From Polyangia bacterium (GTDB taxonomy: Bacteria > Myxococcota_A > Polyangia > Polyangiales > Sandaracinaceae): 33,801 bases of DNA. The first letter of the stretch is position 1. The number at the start of each line of letters is the position of its first letter. The stretch covers positions 1 through 33,801 of the forward strand of contig JAUHXR010000063.1 of the NCBI GenBank assembly GCA_030426845.1, read 5' to 3'. The notes beneath the pieces are model-generated. The model made no database searches. It was given only the letters and a program-made list of their open reading frames with translations, and was not told where the DNA came from. The translations under genes were made by a program, and so were the position numbers. This document shows, piece after piece, positions 15,914-23,535 of the stretch.

Positions 15914-15961
15914 ATGACGACGACCCGCCCCGCCCTCCCCGCCCGCGCGGACCGCCGATGA
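15914..15961 (+). CDS. 15-codon leader peptide overlapping the ParB-like start
   Basis: ATG 15914 follows a strong AGGAG, while the ParB-like ATG at 15958 has no purine-rich site in front of it. The mini-frame MTTTRPALPARADRR ends in the ATGA shared with that start. It may serve only to deliver ribosomes to the next gene by translational coupling. As a peptide it has no recognised function. Confidence 0.4.
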   Translation: MTTTRPALPARADRR

Positions 15962-16965
15962 GGATCGGCGACTACGCCGTCCACGACCTCGCCGGGCTCC
16001 TCCCGCTCATGGACGGCGAGCCGTTCGACGAGCTGGTGGCCGACGTCCGGGAGCACGGCCTCCGCGAGCCCATCGTGCTGCTGCCCGCGATCCACCGCGA
16101 CCCCGAGATGATCCTCGACGGCCGCAACCGCCTGCGCGCGTGCCTCGAGGCCGACCGGCGGCCGAGGTTCGTCTACTACCGGGGCTCCACCGACCTCGCG
16201 AGCCTCATCGAGTTCGTCCGGTCGCACAACCTGCTGCGCCGGCACCTCTCGCCGACGCAGATCGCCAACGCGGGGCTCATGTACGACGACTGGTACAGGG
16301 CGGCGGCGCGCTCGCGCATGCGCGACGGCGGCGCGGCGGGCGGGCGCTCAAGCCAGAAGGGGAGCGCAGATCTGCGCTCCCCTCGCGCCGGCAAGTCCAG
16401 CGCCGCGCTGGCCCAGGACCTCGGCGTCTCCGCGCGCACGGTCGAGAGCGTGCGGCGCGCGAGGAGGCTCGGCACCCCTGAGGTGGTCGCCGCGATGGCG
16501 GGGGGAGAGCTGTCCGCCGACACCGCCAGCGACCTCGTGCGCCTCGCGCCCGACGCGCAGGACCACGCCCTCGAGGAGGCGCGCCGCACGGGCCAGAGCG
16601 TGCGCTCGCTCGTCCGCGAGCGGCTCGCCGCGCCCGCGGGCGACACACCCTCAGACGTGCGGTCGGTGCAGGCCGCGTTCGATCGCTTCGCGGAGCTGGC
16701 CGCCGCCGCCGCCGCGGCGCTCGCCTCCGCGCGAGACGCCGCGGTGTCTGCGCGCGTAGCGGATCCCTCGATCGAGGACTCGATCCGCGCCTTCCAGACG
16801 CTGTCGGAGGGGCTGCTCCAGCGCCACCGGCCCGAGCGCCGCTGCGACCGGTGCGCGGGCGAGGGCTGCGCCCGCTGCGGCCACACCGGGTGGCTCGCGA
16901 AGGTCGCGCAGGAGGACGCGGGCCAGCGCCTCCGCCTGGTCGGCGCGTTGGGCGACGCGGAGTAG
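15958..16965 (+). CDS. ParB/Spo0J-like DNA-binding protein with a C-terminal zinc knuckle
   Basis: 335 residues. The ParB nuclease-like N-domain holds DELVADVREHGLREPIVL (24-41 region) and MILDGRNRLRAC (51-62), the conserved DGRNR box, which binds nucleotide in ParB. A linker (about 118-147) leads to a helix-turn-helix (SSAALAQDLGVSARTVESVR, 147-166). The C-terminus has CDRCAGEGCARCGHTG, a four-cysteine zinc knuckle. It could partition the element or act as a regulator or replication factor; no ParA partner is seen in the window. The linker is encoded by a perfect 26-bp palindrome. Confidence 0.82.
   Translation: MRIGDYAVHDLAGLLPLMDGEPFDELVADVREHGLREPIVLLPAIHRDPEMILDGRNRLRACLEADRRPRFVYYRGSTDLASLIEFVRSHNLLRRHLSPTQIANAGLMYDDWYRAAARSRMRDGGAAGGRSSQKGSADLRSPRAGKSSAALAQDLGVSARTVESVRRARRLGTPEVVAAMAGGELSADTASDLVRLAPDAQDHALEEARRTGQSVRSLVRERLAAPAGDTPSDVRSVQAAFDRFAELAAAAAAALASARDAAVSARVADPSIEDSIRAFQTLSEGLLQRHRPERRCDRCAGEGCARCGHTGWLAKVAQEDAGQRLRLVGALGDAE
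16358..16383. repeat. Perfect 26-bp palindrome within the ParB-like gene
   Basis: The half-site AGGGGAGCGCAGA is followed at once by its exact complement TCTGCGCTCCCCT with no spacer. It lies between the DNA codons of the ParB nucleotide domain and the helix-turn-helix. ParB-type proteins bind palindromes (parS), so a site for the protein encoded here is a natural guess, but this sequence does not match chromosomal parS and the guess is untested. Confidence 0.9.
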
Positions 16966-16971
16966 GCCTCC

Positions 16972-18504
16972 TTGCCCGCCCCGGCCCAGCCCCCCGCCGC
17001 GGCCGTGCGCCTCCGGCCGTATCAGCGCGCGGCGGTGGAGGGCGTGCGCGCCGCCGCGCGCGCCGGCGCGCGGCGCTGCCTGCTCGTCGCTCCGACGGGC
17101 AGCGGCAAGACGACCGTCGCGTCCGAGCTCATCCGGCTCGCGGTGGCGCGCGGGCGCCGCGCCCTGTTCGTCGCCCACCGCCGCGAGCTCATCGCCCAGG
17201 CCTACCAGCGCCTGCTCGACTTCGGGCTGCCCGCCTCGAGCGTCGGCGTCATCATGGCCAACGACCCGCGGCGCCGGCCGGGCGCCCACGTCCAGGTCGC
17301 CTCCATCGACACGCTGCGCGCGCGCGCCAAGCCGCGCGCGGAGCTCGTGATCGTCGACGAGTGCCACCGCGCGCTCGCCCGCTCGTACCGCGACCTCCAG
17401 GAGCACTACGCGCGCGCGGTCCACCTGGGCCTGACGGCCACGCCCTACCGCGCCGACGGCCGCGGCCTCGGCGACGCCTACGACGACCTGGTCGTCGTCA
17501 CCTCACCGCGCGCCCTCATCGCCGAGGGCTACCTCGTCGAGCCGCGCGTGTTCACCGTGCCGCCCTCGGCCCTCCCCGATCTGTCCGCGGTGCGCACCCG
17601 AGGCGGCGACTACGACAAGCGCGCGCTCGAGGACGCCGTCGATCACCGCGCCCTCGTCGGCAACCTCGTCGAGCACTGGCGCCGCCACGCCGAGGGCGTG
17701 CGCACGGTCGTCTTCGCGACCTCGGTCGCTCACAGCCGGCACATCGACGCCCGCTTCCGCGAGGCCGGCGTGGCGTCCGAGCACCTCGACGGCGCCACGC
17801 CCACCCACGAGCGCGACGCGATCCTCGCCCGCCTCGACGCGGGCGCCACCCGCGTCGTGTGCTCCGTCGGCACGCTGACCGAGGGCTGGGATCAGCCGTC
17901 GGTGAAGTGCGCCATCCTCGCGCGGCCGACCAAGTCGACGGGCCTGTACCTCCAGATGGCGGGCCGCATCCTCCGCCCATGGCGCGATCAGCCCGCGATC
18001 ATCCTCGACCACGCCGGCTGCGTCATGGAGCACGGGCTGCCCCAGCAGGACCGCGAGCACTCGCTCGAGGGCCCAAAGAAGGCGCGACGCCTGGGCGGCG
18101 GCGAGCCGCCCGCGAAGGCGTGCCCCGAGTGCTTCGCCATCGTGGCCCTCTCGGTCCGCGAGTGCCCCGCGTGCGGCGCGTCGCTCTCCGCGCCGCGCGA
18201 CGACGTGGAGGAGACCCCCGACGAGCTGGTCGAGGTCACCCTCGACGACGTGCAGCGCCTCGAGTGGGATCGGCTCCAGGCGCTGGGTGCGCTCCGCGGC
18301 TACCAGCCCGGCTGGGCCTCGCGTCGATTCAGAGAGAGGTTCGGCGGCACGCCGTCCGCTGCGCTGAGGGGATGGGTCACCCCCGCGGCCTCAACCGCAG
18401 AGCAACAGCGTCGGGTCTTCGACGCGCTCCTTGAGCAGGAGCCGAGCGCCGCGTGGGCGGCGGCGCGATTCAGAGCGGAGACAGGACTCAACGCCCCTGG
18501 GTGA
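16972..18504 (+). CDS. SF2 DEAD/DEAH-type helicase with zinc ribbon
   Basis: 510 residues from a TTG at 16972, with GGAGTAGG just upstream. Walker A APTGSGKTT (40-48), DECH box VDECHRA (128-134), GLTATPYR, and motif VI QMAGRILR (about 328-335) are intact, so an ATP-driven strand separation or DNA translocation is expected. A zinc ribbon CPECFAIVALSVRECPAC (384-401) follows, then a poorly conserved tail. It probably unwinds DNA during phage replication or branch migration with the RuvC-like protein. The final part of the gene is slightly lower in GC, running into the lower-GC insert downstream. Confidence 0.93.
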   Translation: MPAPAQPPAAAVRLRPYQRAAVEGVRAAARAGARRCLLVAPTGSGKTTVASELIRLAVARGRRALFVAHRRELIAQAYQRLLDFGLPASSVGVIMANDPRRRPGAHVQVASIDTLRARAKPRAELVIVDECHRALARSYRDLQEHYARAVHLGLTATPYRADGRGLGDAYDDLVVVTSPRALIAEGYLVEPRVFTVPPSALPDLSAVRTRGGDYDKRALEDAVDHRALVGNLVEHWRRHAEGVRTVVFATSVAHSRHIDARFREAGVASEHLDGATPTHERDAILARLDAGATRVVCSVGTLTEGWDQPSVKCAILARPTKSTGLYLQMAGRILRPWRDQPAIILDHAGCVMEHGLPQQDREHSLEGPKKARRLGGGEPPAKACPECFAIVALSVRECPACGASLSAPRDDVEETPDELVEVTLDDVQRLEWDRLQALGALRGYQPGWASRRFRERFGGTPSAALRGWVTPAASTAEQQRRVFDALLEQEPSAAWAAARFRAETGLNAPG

Positions 18505-18524
18505 GGCGCGCCGTGAGTCCCACC

Positions 18525-19313
18525 TCAACGCATCACCTTGGGGATCGTGCCGCGGTCAACGCACTGGGCGCGAAACGAACTGAGCGCGGACTCGAACGCA
18601 CCTGCGATGAACTCCCAGGGGATGACAAGTCGCTTGTAGTGCCTCACCTCGCCGGGCGCGCCGCGCACCGGACGCGAGATGTTCCGATACCAGGGCTCGG
18701 TACGCTCAGGGTGGTTCTCCAGCTCGAGGTCGCCCGATTGTTGAACCTCGTGCACATGGCAGCACCGAAACTCCTTGTAGAGGATCTGCCCGAACTGCGA
18801 CCTCTCCAGCAGCTCCCCTTTCTTGATCGCCTCGAAGGCCTCCGGGCTCGCGTGGTGGCGGAGGTGCGACTTCACGGCTGCGATCTCGGGGTCGTGGGTC
18901 CAGTCCCTCACGCGTCGGAGTCCTGGAGAGCTGGCGTCGCGAAAGGCGAACGCGGCTCGAAGCGTCGCGCCCTCGGCCGGCCATCTCTCATCCACCGCCC
19001 GCAGCAAGGTGGGAACAGACACCCTGTCGAAGCAAGGGTGTCCAGACATCTCGCGCAGGAAGCTGGAGAAGCGCTCTCGATCGGGCACCGGGGCCATCTT
19101 CCCCTTGGCCGTGCGCCGCTCGACCAGGTCGGGCTTCAAGGTCTCCGCCCAGAACCTGGCGAGGGCGTCGAGCCCAGCGGCCAGAACCAGCGAGGCCTCG
19201 GGACGAGTCGTCGGTGTCTTCGCGAGCGTCCTCGCGTTGGCGAGGCGTCGCTCAAACCAGTTGAAGAAACGCTCGTTGCGGCGCGCGATCTCATCTGCGC
19301 TCAGGTCGGCCAT
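18525..19313 (-). CDS. Lower-GC cargo gene with a HEPN-like R-x4-H motif
   Basis: 262 residues on the minus strand, from the ATG at 19313; an upstream in-frame ATG at 19448 would run into the primase gene. The sequence is helical throughout. ILYKEFRCCHVHEVQ (177-191) holds R183-x4-H188, which matches the Rx4-6H active site of HEPN ribonucleases, often found as YxxxRxxxxH near the middle of such domains. A sample of the gene (19021-19080) has 36 of 60 bases G/C, well below the flanking phage genes. Gene order is interrupted only here, between helicase and primase. A toxin or abortive-infection RNase is possible; without a homolog this remains a hint. Confidence 0.6.
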   Translation of the reverse strand: MADLSADEIARRNERFFNWFERRLANARTLAKTPTTRPEASLVLAAGLDALARFWAETLKPDLVERRTAKGKMAPVPDRERFSSFLREMSGHPCFDRVSVPTLLRAVDERWPAEGATLRAAFAFRDASSPGLRRVRDWTHDPEIAAVKSHLRHHASPEAFEAIKKGELLERSQFGQILYKEFRCCHVHEVQQSGDLELENHPERTEPWYRNISRPVRGAPGEVRHYKRLVIPWEFIAGAFESALSSFRAQCVDRGTIPKVMR

Positions 19314-19356
19314 GCGCTGACCGTGTTGGCCAAGGGCCTCGCCCGCAAGGAGGCCT

Positions 19357-22300
19357 GTGCAGTCGGGTAGCGAGCGGAGTGATAGCGCCGGCGACGAGGT
19401 GATCGCCGTGGCTCCCCACCGCGAGCTCAAGGCGTTCGACGGCGTCACCCCCGGCCGCGGCCCTGAGCTCTATCGGGTGCGCCCGCTGCGCGAGGCGCTG
19501 CTCGACACCTACGCGACCGACGCGCACCTCGTCGCCTACGTCGTCGAGGGCCGCGAGACACAGCCGCGGATCCTCAAGCGCGCGTGGGAGCTCGTCGGCG
19601 CGCCGGTCACGGTCGGCGTGTTCTTCGCCGACGTCGACGCGCCCGACCACGGGCGGTGGGACTTCGCGTTCTACGACCACCTGCTGACCGCCTTCGAGAC
19701 CCTGCCGATCCTCGCGCGCGCGGGCCTGTACCTCACGATGCACGGCGCGCGCGTCGTGCAGCCGCTCGACCGGCGGATCTCGGTCGGCGACGTCGAGCCG
19801 CTCATCGACGCCTGGCTCCACGCGCTCATCGACGCCGGCGTGCACCGGGAGGGCGTCGCGCACGTCGACCTCGCGTGCCGCGACTGGACCCGGCACTTCC
19901 GCGCGCCGCACGTGCAGCGGAGGATCCGGGGCCAGCGTCGGCGGGTGCCGTACACCTCGCCGCGAGTGGATCTGTCGCGCATGGCGCCCGTCGCGCCGCC
20001 GCGCCCGACCGCGTCGGCGCCGCCGCGCCGGCCCGCGCCAGCTCGACCGCGCCCCGCCCCTCCCTCACGCGCCGCGACGGCGCCAGGCGAGGTGCCGAGC
20101 GAGTGGGTCGACGGCGTCCGCGTGCTGGGTGACGCCTGCGCGCGCGTCCCCGACGGCCGACACGACCTGTACCTCGCGCTCGCGGGCGCGCTGATCGACA
20201 AGCGGGCGGCCCCGGCGCTGCTCCCCGCCCTGCTCGGGACCATCGCCACGCGCGCCGACGACCCGAACGTGCGCGACCGGGTGAAGTGCGGCGAGACGAC
20301 GGCGGAGCGGGCCGCCGCGGGCGTGGTCATCAAGGGCTACGGCACGCTGCGGATGAGGTGGCCCGCCATCGCGAGCGCGCTGGATGTGGCCGCCGAGTGG
20401 TCCGACAGGCCGTCGCCCGCCGCGGTCGGCACGCTCGAGGGCGCCGAGGCGGCGCTCCGCGCGCACCTCCGCGCGGCGCCGGACGGCGTGACCATCCTCG
20501 CGGCGGAGTGCGGGCTCGGGAAGACGCACGCGTTCCTCGAGGCCGCCATCGAGCGGACGCAGAGGCGTCGCCGCGAGGGCGCCGCTCGCGCGCCCCTCGA
20601 CTCCAAGACGGTCCTCTCGGTCGACAAGCACTCGCTCGCCATCCAGTGCTTCGAGCAGCTCCAGGAGGCCGACGTCCCTGCGCAGCGCCTCTTCAGCCCG
20701 GCCTCGCTGAAGGACGCCAGCGGCGATCCGGTGTGCAGGAAGCACGAGGTCGCGCGCGCGCTCGTGGCGGGCGGGCAGGCGATGCGCTGGGAGCTCTGCG
20801 AGGGGCGCGGCCTCCGGCCGTGCGAGCACCTCCGCGGCTGCGCCGCGACGCGCGGGTTCGAGGGTGACGAGGACGCGCGCGTCGTTGTCGGCGTCCACCC
20901 TCAGCTCGCGCAGCTGGCGCGCGCCGCCGGGACGACCGGGCTCCTCGGGATCGACGAGCCGCCGCCGCTCCCTCGCTCCACGACGATCACGACGGCCGAC
21001 CTCGACCTCGCGACCGCCGAGCTCGCGCGCTTCGACGGGATCTTCGCGGCGGCGCTCCGGCCCGCCCTGGGCGCGCTGTGGGCCTGGCTGCGGTACTGCC
21101 CCAGCCAGGAGCCCGTCGCCCTCCGCGCGGCCCTCTCGGCCCAGCGCTGGGGCGAGCGCGACGACGACCTCGCGTGGGCGCGGGCCGCGACCCTCCGCCA
21201 GTCCGACGACCTGGCCGAGCTCGCCGAGGCGACCGCCCACCAGGAGCGCCGCCGCCGCGGCCCGCCGCTGAAGTGGGAAGCGGTCCAGGTCGCCTCGGGC
21301 AACCCCGACTCCGCGCGGCGGATCGGGCGCGCGTCGCGCGTGCTGGAGACCCTGCGGTTCGCGCTCACGACCCCGGGCGTGGTCAAGCTCTACGCGACCG
21401 GCGACGAGGCCCCGGCCGCCGTGATCACGCACGTCGACGAGCCCCTCCGCCGCGCCCTCGCCCGCGAGGGGCGCACCGTCGTGCTCGACGCCAACGCGGA
21501 GACGAACCTCCCGCTCTACGAGCGGTCCCTCGGCTACACGCCCGAGCTCCTGCGGTTCGCCGCGCCGGACGGCGCCCCCATCGAGCGGACGCTCCTCCGG
21601 TGCAGCAAGGCGACGCGCGCAGGGTGGCGCGTGGAGGTCGATCGCTTCGACGCCGCGGGCGGCAGCTTCCGCAACGCGCTGGAGGCCGCGATCGACTGGG
21701 CGCTCGAGCGCCCAGCGGGCGCGATGGCGGTGATCACGATGAAGACCATCCGCGAGGTCCTCGAGGACTGCCTCCTCCCGGACGAGGAGCTCCCGCGCGG
21801 CCGCTACGACGGCCGACGTGGGCTCCTCAGCGCCGCGCGGGAGCACCTGGCCCCGCTCCTCCGACGCTTCCCTGGCGCGATCCTGTGGGGCCACTACGGG
21901 GCGCTGCGGGGCCTGAACGACATGGCCGACGTGGACCTCCTCGTCACGCTCGGGGACCCGCGCCCCAACGTCACCGCGACCGAGAACGACCTCGCGCTCC
22001 TCGACCTCGACGACGACACCGCGCGCCGCCGCGTGGAGCAGCTCGCGCGCGCGGAGCTCGAGCAGGCCCACGGGCGGCTGCGCGCCCCCCGCCGCGCGCG
22101 CGCCGCCCGCGCGCTGCACGTCGGCGCCCTCCGCCCCGGCGGATCGGGCTGGGCCGGCGACGTCGAGCTGCGCGAGCTGAAGGGCGGCCGACCCGGCGTC
22201 GCGCTCCGGGTCCACCCCGTGAAGGTCCGCGCCCTCGTCGAGCGCGTCGGCGGCCCCGCCGCGGCCGCCCGGATCCTCGGGCTGTCGCGCCGCTCGGTGC

Positions 22301-22410
22301 ACCGGTTCATGTCGGGCGACCGCGCGATCGATCCTGGCAAGCTGGCGACCCTGCGGGGCGCCCGGGAGGCCCCCTCCAGCGCGGGCGCCGCGTGTGACCA
22401 GAACCCTTAA
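19357..22410 (+). CDS. Archaeo-eukaryotic-type primase fused to a helicase-like ATPase
   Basis: 1017 residues from GTG 19357, after AAGGAGG (an alternative GTG at 19408 would remove 17 residues). The N-terminal domain (about 40-200) shows the AEP primase pattern: FFADVDAP with D92 and D94 for metal binding, LTMHGARV with H129, and RDWTRHFRAPHVQR (175-188). A Pro/Arg linker follows. The second half has a P-loop CGLGKTHA (384-391), a cysteine set around 475-510 (PVCRKHE, ELCEGRG, RPCEHLRGC) that may bind iron-sulphur or zinc, and a Walker B GIDEPP (about 530-535). A C-terminal helix-turn-helix (ARILGLSRRSVHRFMSGDRA) may bind the origin. It should prime and unwind DNA at the start of replication. 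Confidence 0.82.
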   Translation: MQSGSERSDSAGDEVIAVAPHRELKAFDGVTPGRGPELYRVRPLREALLDTYATDAHLVAYVVEGRETQPRILKRAWELVGAPVTVGVFFADVDAPDHGRWDFAFYDHLLTAFETLPILARAGLYLTMHGARVVQPLDRRISVGDVEPLIDAWLHALIDAGVHREGVAHVDLACRDWTRHFRAPHVQRRIRGQRRRVPYTSPRVDLSRMAPVAPPRPTASAPPRRPAPARPRPAPPSRAATAPGEVPSEWVDGVRVLGDACARVPDGRHDLYLALAGALIDKRAAPALLPALLGTIATRADDPNVRDRVKCGETTAERAAAGVVIKGYGTLRMRWPAIASALDVAAEWSDRPSPAAVGTLEGAEAALRAHLRAAPDGVTILAAECGLGKTHAFLEAAIERTQRRRREGAARAPLDSKTVLSVDKHSLAIQCFEQLQEADVPAQRLFSPASLKDASGDPVCRKHEVARALVAGGQAMRWELCEGRGLRPCEHLRGCAATRGFEGDEDARVVVGVHPQLAQLARAAGTTGLLGIDEPPPLPRSTTITTADLDLATAELARFDGIFAAALRPALGALWAWLRYCPSQEPVALRAALSAQRWGERDDDLAWARAATLRQSDDLAELAEATAHQERRRRGPPLKWEAVQVASGNPDSARRIGRASRVLETLRFALTTPGVVKLYATGDEAPAAVITHVDEPLRRALAREGRTVVLDANAETNLPLYERSLGYTPELLRFAAPDGAPIERTLLRCSKATRAGWRVEVDRFDAAGGSFRNALEAAIDWALERPAGAMAVITMKTIREVLEDCLLPDEELPRGRYDGRRGLLSAAREHLAPLLRRFPGAILWGHYGALRGLNDMADVDLLVTLGDPRPNVTATENDLALLDLDDDTARRRVEQLARAELEQAHGRLRAPRRARAARALHVGALRPGGSGWAGDVELRELKGGRPGVALRVHPVKVRALVERVGGPAAAARILGLSRRSVHRFMSGDRAIDPGKLATLRGAREAPSSAGAACDQNP

Positions 22411-22442
22411 CTGATGCTCTGAATCAAGGCTTCTGGTCACAC
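22392..22442. terminator. Long inverted repeat overlapping the primase stop codon
   Basis: GTGTGACCAGAA (22392-22403) and TTCTGGTCACAC (22431-22442) are perfect complements; after one mismatch four more pairs (CCTT/AAGG) give a 17-bp arm around a 17-base loop. The stop codon TAA lies at 22408-22410, inside the left half. No T-run follows, so it may be a Rho-independent-like terminator without U-tract, or a protein-binding site before the lipoprotein gene. Confidence 0.5.
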
Positions 22443-22497
22443 CACCGAGCCGGTCGCGGCGCGTCCCCTCCAGCAGCTCCGGCGCATTTCCGGACGC

Positions 22498-23535
22498 ATG
22501 GAACCCTCGCAGCGGCGCCGCGCCGCCACCCCGCCCACGCTGCTGGCGCTGCTCGCCGTCTCCCTCACCGGGTGCGGCTCGTGCGCCTGGACGACCGCCA
22601 CGCCCGCGGCGCCCCCCGCCCCCTACGACCTCGGGCTCCTCCCCGCGTCGCTCGGGATCGCGTGGCCCGCGCAGCCCGAGGTGGACCGCGAGGTCGCGCT
22701 CGACTCGGCCGACGACGTGGCCAACGGCTACTTCGAGTCGAACACGCGCCTCCGGATCCGCGTCGACCTGGACGAGCTGGTGATCGACGCCGACGACGTC
22801 ATCGTCGCGCCGGATCCCGGCGTCCGCGTGCGGTCGGTCCGCGTCCGGCGCGGCAACCGACGCCTCCGCTTCGAGGGCGGCCGGTACGGCGAGGTCGCCT
22901 TCGAGTCGCCGCACGTGATCAGCACGCCGAGCGGGTGGAGGAGCGAGGGGGAGATCACCGACGTCACCTTCTCGTCCGTGATCGTCCGCGGCGGCTCCTT
23001 CGGGCTCGTGGTCCGCGGGCGCCGCGTGGCCGTCCTCCACAGCGACCTCTCCTCGAGCTCGACGGCCCTCTTCGTGGGCGACACGACGCCCGTCCCGTCC
23101 AGCGACATCATCGTCGCCGACAGCGCGCTCTCGGGCGGCGGGGGCGCGGCGACGCTGGTCATCAACCAGGCCGAGCGGTCGGTGGTCGTGGACTCCTGGA
23201 TCGAGAACCACGCCACCTACGGCTACGTCATCTCCGGCGAGGCCGACGCGGCCTTCGCGCGGGGCAACACCTTCGTGGGCGGCGGCGCCTCGGTGGGCGA
23301 TCGGCCGAGCAGCCGCGTCCTGCGCGCGTGGCTCCTCGCGAACACGTTCTACCAGTCCGGCCCCCTCCTCGGCCTCGACCCCGGCCAGCTTGAGGAGCTC
23401 ACGCTCGTGGGCAACCGCGTCTACTCCGACCGCGTGCGGTGCGCGTGGTGCGCCCCGACGCCGCCCTGGTGGAACGTCGGCGCGAACTCGGTGCTCGCGT
23501 ACCGCGCGCCCCCCTCCGCCCCGGTGCGGCCCTGA
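22498..23535 (+). CDS. Beta-helix-like lipoprotein, first of a tandem pair
   Basis: 345 residues. Residues 1-25 form a lipoprotein signal (basic start, LLALLAVSLTGC) with lipobox LTGC and acylated C26. The mature part shows repeated short beta strands with spaced Val/Ile and Gly/Asn turns (GGRYGEVAFES, FGLVVRGRRVAVLHSDL, GDTTPVPSSDIIVADSAL, RGNTFVGGG, LVGNRVYSD), consistent with a right-handed parallel beta-helix. No catalytic residues were recognised. Cysteines near the end (CAWC) may form a disulphide. It has no obvious phage structural role and looks like cargo exposed on the cell surface. The downstream gene is a paralog. Confidence 0.78.
   Translation: MEPSQRRRAATPPTLLALLAVSLTGCGSCAWTTATPAAPPAPYDLGLLPASLGIAWPAQPEVDREVALDSADDVANGYFESNTRLRIRVDLDELVIDADDVIVAPDPGVRVRSVRVRRGNRRLRFEGGRYGEVAFESPHVISTPSGWRSEGEITDVTFSSVIVRGGSFGLVVRGRRVAVLHSDLSSSSTALFVGDTTPVPSSDIIVADSALSGGGGAATLVINQAERSVVVDSWIENHATYGYVISGEADAAFARGNTFVGGGASVGDRPSSRVLRAWLLANTFYQSGPLLGLDPGQLEELTLVGNRVYSDRVRCAWCAPTPPWWNVGANSVLAYRAPPSAPVRP

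Noticed and set aside
22392-22442. Considered as an attachment (att) site
   Set aside because: It is an inverted, not a direct, repeat, is not next to the recombinase, and no second copy was noticed in the window.
20065-23211. A 1048-residue open frame on the minus strand opposite the primase and lipoprotein genes
   Set aside because: It is a shadow produced by the high G/C at third positions: it has low-complexity Arg/Ala/Gly composition and no motifs, while the plus-strand proteins show conserved domains.
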